DNA of 5,632 nucleotides from an uncultured Eubacteriales bacterium (GTDB taxonomy: Bacteria; Bacillota; Clostridia; Oscillospirales; Acutalibacteraceae), in the NCBI GenBank assembly GCA_900320415.1, contig ONSE01000128.1, positions 1 through 5,632 on the forward strand, given 5' to 3'. The notes beneath the pieces were generated by a model. The model was not told the origin of the DNA and did not search any database. It was given only the letters and a program-made list of their open reading frames with translations. The position numbers and the translations under genes were made by a program. Of the stretch, positions 1 through 5,632 are shown in pieces. Numbering within the stretch: the first letter of the stretch is position 1; each line of letters begins with the position of its first letter.

Positions 1-28
1 CGCGATTTAAAAAACGCGATTTAAAAAT
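1..28. repeat. Two tandem copies of a 14-bp AT-rich repeat
   Basis: Two adjacent 14-base units, CGCGATTTAAAAAA and CGCGATTTAAAAAT, differ only at the last base. The first copy begins exactly at the window edge, so the array may continue to the left, and the copy number cannot be judged from here. The repeat is non-coding and abuts a stem-loop at 25-50. It could be the tail of an intergenic repeat or part of the 3' region of an upstream gene; no function can be assigned. Confidence 0.7.
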
Positions 29-50
29 GTCGCTTGGGGAGCGACCATTT
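25..50. other. Stem-loop upstream of the vWA gene, possible terminator remnant
   Basis: AAATG-TCGCT (25-34) pairs with AGCGA-CATTT (40-44 and 46-50), with one bulged C at 45 and a TGGGG loop (35-39). This gives ten pairs in total. Read on the minus strand, the stem runs into ATTTTTAAATC, which is terminator-like. Read on the plus strand, only three T residues follow, so it would be a weak terminator for a gene left of the window. Nothing on the minus strand nearby needs termination here. It lies just upstream of the vWA promoter and could influence that promoter. The structure is visible in the sequence; its role is not. Confidence 0.35.
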
Positions 51-63
51 GGAGAAGGATGGG

Positions 64-72
64 TGGTATACT
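64..72 (+). promoter_or_regulatory. Candidate extended -10 promoter for the vWA gene
   Basis: TGGTATACT contains a -10 hexamer TATACT (67-72), one mismatch from TATAAT, preceded by the TG dinucleotide of an extended -10 element. No good -35 hexamer lies at the usual 16-18 base distance, which extended -10 promoters tolerate. Transcription would start near position 79 and give a leader of about 50 bases before the ATG at 132. This is a motif-based prediction only. Confidence 0.45.
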
Positions 73-131
73 GTAGTTGTCAAAAGGACAAAGGAAAATC
101 AATAACAGCTATATCAACGGAGGTATGACAT

Positions 132-779
132 ATGAAAAACAAGAATAACATTACGGAAATCGTTTTTATTCTCGACCGCAGCGGCTCCATGGGGGGACTG
201 GAAAGCGATACCATCGGCGGTTTCAATTCCATGCTCAGGGACCAGAAGAAGAAAGAGGGCAAGGCGTTTGTTTCAACGGTGCTTTTTGACCACGAGAGCA
301 TTGTTCTCCACGACAGAATTCCCGTTGAGAACGTTCCCGAGATGACCGACAGTGACTACACCGTCCGCGGCTGCACGGCGCTGCTCGACGCCATCGGCGA
401 CGCGGTGAAGCATATCGGCAATATCCACAAGTACGCCCGTCCCGAGGATGTGCCTGAGCACACCATGTTCATCATCACGACCGACGGTCTGGAGAATGCC
501 AGCCGTCGCTACAACAGCAAGGAAATCAAGGCGCTGATCGAAAAGAAAAAGAAGCTCGGCTGGGAGTTCCTCTTCATCGGCGCGAATATCGACGCGATTG
601 AAACCGCAGGCCGATACGGAATCGACTCCGACAGGGCAGTCAACTACCACGCCGACAGTCAGGGCACCGCCGCGGTGTTCCGCGCGGTCAACAAGGCGGT
701 GGGCGCCATGAGAGCCTGCGCGCCGCTTTCCGCCGCGTGGAGCGAGGAAATCAACGAGGACTATCAGTCCAGAAAGTAA
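132..779 (+). CDS. Small cytoplasmic vWA-domain protein with intact MIDAS motif
   Basis: This 215-residue protein is a nearly bare von Willebrand factor A domain. The metal-ion-dependent adhesion site (MIDAS) is complete: DxSxS at D15, S17 and S19 after the hydrophobic strand IVFIL, a threonine at T82 in GCTALLDAIG, and an aspartate at D118 in IITTDG. Such sites bind Mg2+ and use it to grip an acidic residue of a partner protein, so the likely role is protein-protein interaction or complex assembly. There is no signal peptide, membrane segment or LPxTG anchor, so it should be cytosolic. Residues 143-170 (GWEFLFIGANIDAIETAGRYGI and onward) resemble the C-terminal strand and helix seen in stand-alone bacterial vWA proteins. 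The start is supported by GGAGG at 119-123, eight bases before ATG. It stands alone: no AAA+ ATPase (MoxR) or tellurite-resistance partner is visible nearby. The partner and process are unknown; the fold call is secure. Confidence 0.9.
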   Translation: MKNKNNITEIVFILDRSGSMGGLESDTIGGFNSMLRDQKKKEGKAFVSTVLFDHESIVLHDRIPVENVPEMTDSDYTVRGCTALLDAIGDAVKHIGNIHKYARPEDVPEHTMFIITTDGLENASRRYNSKEIKALIEKKKKLGWEFLFIGANIDAIETAGRYGIDSDRAVNYHADSQGTAAVFRAVNKAVGAMRACAPLSAAWSEEINEDYQSRK

Positions 780-795
780 CTGCCGATAAAACACA

Positions 796-820
796 AAGCC
801 TCCCCGCCGCGGGGAGGCTT
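796..820. terminator. Hairpin terminator between convergent vWA and purL genes
   Basis: A perfect GC-rich inverted repeat has AAGCCTCCCCG pairing with CGGGGAGGCTT around a 3-base loop. It lies in the 55-base gap between two convergent stop codons. On the minus strand the stem is followed by TGTGTTTTATC, a reasonable U-rich tract, so it best fits as the intrinsic terminator of purL. On the plus strand GCTTACTGTC follows, which is a poorer tract, but the same hairpin may also stop vWA transcription. Bidirectional use is inferred from position. Confidence 0.85.
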
Positions 821-834
821 GCTTACTGTCGGGA

Positions 835-3800
835 TTATTTAAAGTACTTCACGCCGCTCTCAAAGATTTTCTGGTCTTTTTCAAACGGAACGTTCTGATA
901 GAGGTTCTCGCCCTTCCTCTCGCTGTGACCCATCTTGCCGAGCACTCTGCCGTCGGGTGAGGTGATACCCTCGATCGCGCAGACGGAGCCGTTGAGATTG
1001 AACGCGATATCACTTGAGGGCTTGCCGCTGAGGTCAACATACTGCGTGGCGATCTGTCCGTTCGCCGCGAGGAGTCTGACGGTTTCGTCATCCGCCATGA
1101 AGCGTCCCTCGCCGTGCGATACGGGAACCGCGAACACCTCGCCTGCCTCAACGCCCGCGAACCACGGGGATTTTACGGAGGTGACTCTCGTATATGCCAT
1201 GTGGGAGATATGTCTGCCCACGGTGTTGAAGGTCAGCGTCGGGTCGGTAGGCTTGAGCGCACGGATCTCGCCGTAGGGAACCAGTCCCAGCTTGATCAGC
1301 GCCTGGAAGCCGTTGCAGATACCCAGCATCAGACCGTCGCGGTTCTTGAGCAGGTCGCTGACCGCCTCGGCGATGCGCGGATTGCGGAAGGTGGTGGCAA
1401 TGAACTTGCCCGAGCCGTCGGGCTCGTCGCCGCCCGAGAAGCCGCCGGGAAGCATGATCATCTGGGAGGTCCTGATGATCTGCTCCATCCTGTCGATGGT
1501 TTCCTCAATGCCGCTCTGGGTGAGGTTTTTGACGATGAGCATTTCCACCTCGGCGCCCGCCTTCTCAAAGGCGCGCGCGGTGTCTACCTCGCAGTTGGTG
1601 CCCGGGAATACGGGAATGAATACCTTCGGCCTGGCGGCTTTGACGACGGGGGAGGAGGTGTTTCTCTCGGTGAAGAGAGGCGCGTCCACGGTGATGGCGG
1701 GACACTCCGCCTGTGTGGGGAATACCTTCTCGAGGGGAGCCGTCCACTTGTCAACAATGCTGTCGAGGGAAACGGACTTGCCGCCCATGGTGATCGCCGC
1801 GTCATCGGTGACGGTGCCGAGGTCGTAGAACAGAACGCTGTCATCAAGCGCAGCGCCGTCGGCAAGCTCCAGAATCAGGGAGCCGGAAAGGGGAGCGAAC
1901 AGCTCGGTGTTGGTCAGCTCCTTTGTGAAGCGGAAGCCCAGACGGTTGCCGAAGCACGCCTTGCAGACGCTCGCTGCCGCGCCGCCCTCCTTGACAACGG
2001 AGGCAGAGTGTACCTTGCCGCTCTCCATAAGCGCGTAGACAGCCTTGTACATGGCGATCAGCTTGTCCCAGTCGGGCATGAGCGTCGCCTTGTTTTCGGG
2101 AACGGGAACATAAATCACCTGAGATCCCGCCTTCTTGAACTCCGCGGAAACCGTCTTGCTCGCCTTTGTCATGGCTACGGCGAAGCTGACGAGGGTGGGG
2201 GGAACGTCGATATCCTCAAAGGAGCCGGACATACTGTCCTTTCCGCCGATGGAGGGCAGTCCCAGACGGAGCTGCGCCTGCATCGCGCCGAGAAGCGCCG
2301 CGGCGGGCTTGCCCCAGCGTGAGGGAACGTCGTTGAGTCTTTCAAAATACTCCTGGAAGGTCAGGCGCGCGGTCAGCGGATCCGCGCCGATCGCAAGGAG
2401 CTTGGAGGTGGATTCCACCACCGCGTAGGCGGAGCCGTGGAAGGGGCTCCAGCGCGATACGCCCGGAATAAAGCCGTAGCTCATCGCGGTTGCGTCGTCG
2501 GTCTCGCCGTGCTCGAGCGGAATCTTCGCCGCCATCGCTTCCTGCGGTGTGAGCTGCGTCTTGCCGCCGAAGGGCATGATGACGGTCGCCGCGCCGATGG
2601 AAGCGTCAAAGCGTTCGCTCAGACCGATCTGTGAGCAGACCTCCAGGCGCGCCATGTTTTCGCCTACCGCCTCCTCGAAGGGCAGGTCCGCGAGCGCGGC
2701 GGGGCAGGTCTCGCGGTAGCAGTCCTCCGCCTTGGGAGCGGTGATGTACGCCTTTGCCACCTGCGTTACGCCGTTGGTGTTGAGGAACGCACGGCTGAGG
2801 TCAACGATCGTGTCGCCTCTCCAGTGCATGGTCAGACGGGGCGTTTCGGTGACAACCGCCACAGCGGTCGCCTCGAGGTTCTCCGTCTGCGCGTAGGCAA
2901 TGAACTTGTCCACGTCGTTTTTATCGAGAACGACAGCCATTCTTTCCTGTGACTCGGAGATAGCCAGCTCCGTGCCGTCCAGGCCGTCGTATTTTTTGGT
3001 GACCTTGTCGAGGTCAACGGTCAGACCGTCCGCCAGCTCGCCGATGGCGACGCAGACGCCGCCCGCACCGAAGTCGTTGCAGCGCTTGATCAGCTTCGCG
3101 ACCGCGGGATTGCGGAACAGTCTCTGGATCTTTCTCTCTGTGGGCGGATTACCCTTCTGTACCTCCGCGCCGCAGGTTTCGATTGAGCTTTCGGTGTGCG
3201 CCTTGGAGGAGCCTGTCGCGCCGCCGCAGCCGTCGCGTCCCGTGCGTCCGCCGAGCAGAACGATCACATCGTCGGGCAGAGGCACCTCGCGGATGACGTT
3301 CTCCTTGGGCGACGCGCCGATGACCGCGCCGATCTCCATGCGCTTCGCCACATAGCCCTTGTCATATAATTCCACAACCTGACCTGTGGCAAGACCGATC
3401 TGGTTGCCGTAGGAGGAGTAGCCGTTCGCCGCGCCAGTGGTGATCTTGCGCGAGGGCAGCTTGCCGTGCATGGTGTCCTTGAACGGAATGGTCGGGTCGC
3501 CCGAGCCTGTCACGCGCATCGCCTGATAGACATAGGCTCTGCCGGAGAGCGGGTCGCGGATGGCGCCGCCGAGACAGGTTGCCGCGCCGCCGAAGGGCTC
3601 GATTTCGGTGGGATGGTTGTGGGTTTCATTCTTAAACTGTACCAGCCATTTTTCGGTTTTGCCGTCGATGGTGACGGGAACCTCAATGGAGCAGGCGTTG
3701 ATCTCCTCGCTCTCGTCAAGGTCGGGGATCATGCCCTTCTTTTTCAGGGACTTCATGCCCATCAGCGCCATATCCATCAGGGAGACGATGCGGTCGGTGT

Positions 3801-4602
3801 CCTTGCCGTACACCTCCTCGCGGGTGGCGTAGTATTCCTTGAGGGCGTCCTCGATCACGCTGCCCAGCGCCGCTTTTTCGATCTCCACCTCGCTCAGACG
3901 GGTGAGGAAGGTGGTGTGGCGGCAGTGGTCAGACCAGTAGGTGTCGATCACGCGCAGCTCGGTGACGCTGGGGTCGCGGTGCTCGGTGTCGCGGAAGTAG
4001 TCGCGGCAGAATTTGAGATCATCGAGCGTCATCGCGAAGCCCATGGAGCCGTAGTAATCCGCCATTTCGTCGTCATTCCATCCGATGAAGCCCGTCACGC
4101 GCTTCACGTCCTCGGGCACGGGGGTCTCCAGATCGAGCGTCTCGGGCTTGTCGAGGGACGCGAGACGGCTCTCGACAGGGTTGATCAGATAGTCCTCTAC
4201 CTTGCGCAGCTCTTCGTCTGAAATGTCGCCCTTGAGAGCTATGACTCTCGCGGTGAGCACCTTGCAGCGCTCGCCCTGCGTGAGAAGCTGGACGCACTGC
4301 TCGGCGGAGTCGCCGCGCTGGTCGTACTGTCCGGGGAGATATTCCATGGCGAATACCCTCCAGCCGTCCTCGACAGGGAGCGTTTCCTCATAAATCACAT
4401 CAGCGTTCGGCTCCGAGAGAACGATGCCCTTTGCCTGGTCATACTCGTCCTCCGTCAGACCCTCGATATCGTAGCGCACGATATAGCGCAGGTCGGTGAC
4501 GCATCTCATGCCGAGATTGTGCCGAATGTCCCAGAGAGTCTGCTTCGCCACTACGTTGAAGCCCTCCCGTTTTTCTACAAAAATTCTGATTACGTCTGAC
4601 AT
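835..4602 (-). CDS. purL: Phosphoribosylformylglycinamidine (FGAM) synthase, single-chain form
   Basis: PurL catalyses the fourth step of de novo purine synthesis in the cytosol: FGAR + glutamine + ATP + water gives FGAM + glutamate + ADP + phosphate. Numbering is from the ATG, giving 1255 residues, full length for the Clostridia-type fused enzyme (which I recall as 'clade II', TIGR01857). The order is: PurS-like N-terminus (about 1-90); linker with DTYWSDHCRHTTF (220-232); first synthetase half with ETHNHPTEIEPFGG (326-339), GGRTGRDGCGGATGSS (451-466), NDFGAGG (509-515) and ESQERM (550-555); second half with SIGGKDSMSG (784-793); and a glutamine amidotransferase from about 990 with PGTNCE (1000-1005). 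The expected catalytic triad is present: C1096 in GICNGFQ, then H1226 and E1228 in GHSER. HGEGRF (1163-1168) is also conserved. A separate PurQ and PurS should not be needed. No frameshift or missing motif is seen. No other pur gene lies in the window. The start is discussed under the ribosome binding site entry. Confidence 0.97.
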   Translation of the reverse strand: MSDVIRIFVEKREGFNVVAKQTLWDIRHNLGMRCVTDLRYIVRYDIEGLTEDEYDQAKGIVLSEPNADVIYEETLPVEDGWRVFAMEYLPGQYDQRGDSAEQCVQLLTQGERCKVLTARVIALKGDISDEELRKVEDYLINPVESRLASLDKPETLDLETPVPEDVKRVTGFIGWNDDEMADYYGSMGFAMTLDDLKFCRDYFRDTEHRDPSVTELRVIDTYWSDHCRHTTFLTRLSEVEIEKAALGSVIEDALKEYYATREEVYGKDTDRIVSLMDMALMGMKSLKKKGMIPDLDESEEINACSIEVPVTIDGKTEKWLVQFKNETHNHPTEIEPFGGAATCLGGAIRDPLSGRAYVYQAMRVTGSGDPTIPFKDTMHGKLPSRKITTGAANGYSSYGNQIGLATGQVVELYDKGYVAKRMEIGAVIGASPKENVIREVPLPDDVIVLLGGRTGRDGCGGATGSSKAHTESSIETCGAEVQKGNPPTERKIQRLFRNPAVAKLIKRCNDFGAGGVCVAIGELADGLTVDLDKVTKKYDGLDGTELAISESQERMAVVLDKNDVDKFIAYAQTENLEATAVAVVTETPRLTMHWRGDTIVDLSRAFLNTNGVTQVAKAYITAPKAEDCYRETCPAALADLPFEEAVGENMARLEVCSQIGLSERFDASIGAATVIMPFGGKTQLTPQEAMAAKIPLEHGETDDATAMSYGFIPGVSRWSPFHGSAYAVVESTSKLLAIGADPLTARLTFQEYFERLNDVPSRWGKPAAALLGAMQAQLRLGLPSIGGKDSMSGSFEDIDVPPTLVSFAVAMTKASKTVSAEFKKAGSQVIYVPVPENKATLMPDWDKLIAMYKAVYALMESGKVHSASVVKEGGAAASVCKACFGNRLGFRFTKELTNTELFAPLSGSLILELADGAALDDSVLFYDLGTVTDDAAITMGGKSVSLDSIVDKWTAPLEKVFPTQAECPAITVDAPLFTERNTSSPVVKAARPKVFIPVFPGTNCEVDTARAFEKAGAEVEMLIVKNLTQSGIEETIDRMEQIIRTSQMIMLPGGFSGGDEPDGSGKFIATTFRNPRIAEAVSDLLKNRDGLMLGICNGFQALIKLGLVPYGEIRALKPTDPTLTFNTVGRHISHMAYTRVTSVKSPWFAGVEAGEVFAVPVSHGEGRFMADDETVRLLAANGQIATQYVDLSGKPSSDIAFNLNGSVCAIEGITSPDGRVLGKMGHSERKGENLYQNVPFEKDQKIFESGVKYFK

Positions 4603-4610
4603 CACATCAG

Positions 4611-4616
4611 CCTCCT
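4611..4616 (-). promoter_or_regulatory. AGGAGG ribosome binding site that decides the purL start
   Basis: On the minus strand the sequence reads AGGAGG-CTGATGTG-ATG. The in-frame choices are GTG at 4605-4603 (5 bases from AGGAGG) or the next codon, ATG at 4602-4600 (8 bases away). ATG with 8-base spacing is the better start and gives MSDVIRIF; GTG would add one residue. A third start-like triplet, ATG at 4607-4605, is out of frame. Confidence 0.8.
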
Positions 4617-4638
4617 GTATGAATCCGGATTTTTTTCT

Positions 4639-4647
4639 ATTGTAGCA
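4639..4647 (-). promoter_or_regulatory. Candidate extended -10 promoter for purL
   Basis: On the minus strand TGCTACAAT gives a -10 hexamer TACAAT (4644-4639) with an upstream TG. The expected -35 position (about 4667-4662, AATATA) matches poorly, which suits either an extended -10 promoter or one that needs an activator. The start point would be near 4632, giving a leader of only about 30 bases. A second -10-like TATAAT lies at 4665-4660 on the same strand but lacks both a TG extension and a good -35. Both are motif predictions. Confidence 0.5.
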
Positions 4648-4666
4648 TATCGCGGAATAATTATAT

Positions 4667-4677
4667 TTCGGTTCGGG
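4667..4677 (-). promoter_or_regulatory. CCGAAC motif resembling a Gram-positive PurBox
   Basis: On the minus strand the sequence reads CCCGAACCGAA within AT-rich flanks. The PurR box of Bacillus and Lactococcus centres on CCGAAC, flanked by A/T (roughly AWWWCCGAACWWT). The core hexamer here (4676-4671) is exact, but the bases after it are CGAAA rather than W-W-T. It overlaps or sits just upstream of the expected purL -35 region, where a regulator could act. A six-base core can arise by chance, and whether this lineage has that type of PurR is unknown, so the call is tentative. Confidence 0.25.
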
Positions 4678-4704
4678 AATTTTAACGGATAGTTGTTGCC
4701 GCGT

Positions 4705-5415
4705 TCAGGCCCTCTCACGGAGGAACCCGTAAAAATCCTCAAAGCTCCCGTGGCGGAAAAGGGAAAGCGGTTTGTTGTCGCGGTTGATCAGACAGTCGGT
4801 GATCAGGTAGGTGTCCATGCCGAGCTGTGCGGCAGCCATGTCCTCCCTGGTGTCGTTGCCGACCATGAGGCTTTCCTCGGGGCGGATCCCGCACGCCGAG
4901 CAGATTTCGCTGTAGTAGCGGAGATGGGGCTTGCAGGCGGAGGAGTTGTCGTAGGTAGTGATATATTCAAAGTCGCGCGGGTCCAGTCCCGCCCACTCAA
5001 TGCGGCGGAAGGTGGCGGATTTCGGGAAAACGGGATTGGTGGCAAGAATGATTCTGCCTCCGTTGTTGCGGATCCATTCGATACAGGCTCGTGACAGCGG
5101 CTGTGTTCCGGTTGCTGCGCGGGCAGCGTCAAAATCCGTGCGGTAAAAGTCGTCAAAGCTGTCGTTAAAGGGCCGCATATCACGGCCGCAGATACTGTTC
5201 ATCGTGTGCCAGAAAACCTCGCTGTTGAGGCAGCCGCCGACATTGCGCATCATGTTGCCGACGCTTGTCCAAACGGCGTTCATCAGAGTCCTTGCTTCTG
5301 TATTTGTAACAGGGACCAGACTTTCGCAGAATGACTCGGTAAAAAGGTCAACAAAATATTTTGTATCCATTGGCAGCAGGGTGCCGTCAAGATCAAAAAG
5401 AACATTCTTATACAT
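4705..5415 (-). CDS. HAD-superfamily hydrolase (phosphatase-like), C1-cap type
   Basis: This 236-residue protein has all four haloacid dehalogenase motifs. Motif I is DLDGTLL with nucleophile D8 and acid/base D10. Motif II is ILATNP with T126. Motif III is K162 in ACKPH. Motif IV is VGNDTREDM with D188 and D192 for Mg2+. The long, probably helical stretch between motifs I and II (about 14-115) fits a C1 cap, as in phosphoglycolate-phosphatase-like members. The DxD pair suggests phosphatase rather than dehalogenase chemistry; the substrate cannot be told from sequence. There is no signal peptide or membrane segment. I chose ATG at 5415 because it starts MYKNVLFDLDGT, the usual distance to motif I, and has GGTGAT (5425-5420) upstream, complementary to the 16S rRNA tail AUCACC. 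A longer frame from TTG at 5460 would start inside the promoter. The gene ends 102 bases before purL with no clear hairpin between, so readthrough into purL is possible. Confidence 0.92.
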   Translation of the reverse strand: MYKNVLFDLDGTLLPMDTKYFVDLFTESFCESLVPVTNTEARTLMNAVWTSVGNMMRNVGGCLNSEVFWHTMNSICGRDMRPFNDSFDDFYRTDFDAARAATGTQPLSRACIEWIRNNGGRIILATNPVFPKSATFRRIEWAGLDPRDFEYITTYDNSSACKPHLRYYSEICSACGIRPEESLMVGNDTREDMAAAQLGMDTYLITDCLINRDNKPLSLFRHGSFEDFYGFLRERA

Positions 5416-5431
5416 TTTTATCACCGTTTCT

Positions 5432-5460
5432 ATTATATAGGAGGAGGGGATGGTTGGCAA
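5432..5460 (-). promoter_or_regulatory. Sigma-A promoter for the HAD hydrolase gene
   Basis: On the minus strand TTGCCA (5460-5455, one mismatch from TTGACA) and a perfect TATAAT (5437-5432) are separated by 17 bases. The predicted transcription start is about 5425, only about 10 bases before the ATG at 5415. The GGTGAT ribosome binding site would then lie at the very 5' end of the message. The hexamer match and ideal spacing make this a strong prediction; the exact start point is inferred. Confidence 0.8.
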
Positions 5461-5484
5461 GACGGAAGACGTGAAAGAAAAAAA

Positions 5485-5534
5485 GAAAAAAATTTAAAAT
5501 ACCTCTTGCAAAAAAGAATAATTTGTGTTATAAT
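5485..5534 (+). promoter_or_regulatory. Strong promoter of the tRNA-Ala gene, with AT-rich upstream element
   Basis: TTGCAA (5506-5511, -35) and TATAAT (5529-5534, -10) are separated by 17 bases, and TG at 5526-5527 makes the -10 an extended one. Just upstream of the -35 lies an A/T-only stretch with one G (GAAAAAAATTTAAAAT, 5485-5500), placed like an UP element contacted by the RNA polymerase alpha subunit. Such elements are common at stable-RNA promoters. The start would be near 5541, seven bases before the mature tRNA 5' end. Confidence 0.85.
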
Positions 5535-5547
5535 GCTCCTTGCACGT

Positions 5548-5623
5548 GGGGGTATAGCTCAGTTGGGAGAGCGCTTGGTTCGCATTCAAGAGGTCAGGGG
5601 TTCGAATCCCCTTATCTCCACCA
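5548..5623 (+). tRNA. tRNA-Ala, anticodon CGC
   Basis: A full 76-base cloverleaf is present. The acceptor stem is GGGGGTA (5548-5554) paired with TATCTCC (5613-5619). The D arm is GCTC/GAGC, and the anticodon stem is CTTGG (5574-5578) with TCAAG (5586-5590). The loop is TTCGCAT with anticodon CGC at 5581-5583. The variable region is 5 bases, the T arm is AGGGG-TTCGAAT-CCCCT, the discriminator is A at 5620, and CCA is encoded at 5621-5623. The third acceptor pair is G3-U70, the major identity element for alanyl-tRNA synthetase, which confirms alanine independently of the anticodon. It should read GCG codons. The anticodon stem closes with a G31-U39 wobble and the loop has U32 and U38. Only nine bases follow in the window, so further tRNA genes downstream cannot be excluded. 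Confidence 0.95.
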
Positions 5624-5632
5624 CAAGCGCCG

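Noticed and set aside
273..794. Minus-strand open frame of 173 codons opposite the vWA gene
   Set aside because: It is antisense to the MIDAS-containing frame, its composition is the complement of GC-rich codons, and it runs into the terminator region. No family is recognisable.
1114..2322. Long plus-strand open frame (402 codons) opposite purL
   Set aside because: It lies entirely antisense to the confirmed purL reading frame, has no recognisable domain, and is rich in G, A, V, R and L as expected from the complement of GC-rich codons. It is a shadow frame.
3466..4221. Plus-strand open frame of 251 codons opposite the N-terminal third of purL
   Set aside because: It is antisense to conserved PurL motifs (including HNHP and SDHCRHTTF), its composition is repetitive (H, V, G, A, D), and no domain is recognisable. 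It is a shadow of purL codon bias.
4603..4704. Possible riboswitch in the HAD-purL spacer
   Set aside because: The spacer is only 102 bases and the predicted leader about 30. I see no multi-stem aptamer and no terminator hairpin other than a loopless 10-base palindrome.
5416..5460. N-terminal extension of the HAD gene from a TTG start
   Set aside because: The TTG is part of the -35 hexamer of a near-consensus promoter, no ribosome binding site precedes it, and the family normally begins a few residues before DLDGT, as the ATG at 5415 does.
1..5632. Mobile element, CRISPR array, toxin-antitoxin or defence genes
   Set aside because: No transposase or integrase motif, no spaced direct repeats, no small gene pairs and no target-site duplication were seen. 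The only tRNA sits at the right edge, and no attachment-site copy is visible in the window.

Overview
This looks like a chromosomal housekeeping segment from a Gram-positive Clostridia-type bacterium, probably of the Ruminococcaceae/Oscillospiraceae kind. The evidence is: GC-rich coding sequence set in AT-rich spacers; strong AGGAGG-type ribosome binding sites; sigma-A promoters (TTGCCA-17-TATAAT and TTGCAA-17-TATAAT); a tRNA gene that encodes its own CCA; and a single-chain ~1255-residue PurL with a fused PurS-like N-terminus, the form common in Clostridia. The taxonomic placement is inference. No phylogenetic marker was compared.

Layout, left to right. Positions 1-131 are non-coding: two 14-bp tandem repeats, a stem-loop and an extended -10 promoter. 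They lead into a plus-strand gene (132-779) for a small cytoplasmic von Willebrand factor A (vWA) domain protein with an intact MIDAS metal site. A compact GC-rich hairpin (796-820) separates it from the convergent minus-strand purL (835-4602), which encodes the complete purine-pathway enzyme FGAM synthase. A 102-bp spacer (4603-4704) holds a likely purL promoter, a CCGAAC motif resembling a PurR box, and the AGGAGG that sets the purL start. Next comes a minus-strand HAD-superfamily phosphatase-like gene (4705-5415), which reads toward purL and may be partly co-transcribed with it. Between 5416 and 5547 two strong promoters diverge, one driving the HAD gene leftwards and one driving a tRNA-Ala(CGC) gene (5548-5623) rightwards.

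The genes have no obvious shared task. purL stands apart from other pur genes here. The HAD enzyme could act on a phosphorylated metabolite, but nothing ties it to purines beyond adjacency. The vWA protein is unrelated in strand and transcription.

I found no mobile element, CRISPR array, toxin-antitoxin pair, defence system or broken gene, and no convincing evidence of an undescribed system. The points worth a second look are small: the nearly leaderless HAD promoter architecture, the PurBox-like motif and short leader upstream of purL, the anticodon-arm bases of the tRNA, and the tandem repeat cut by the left edge.
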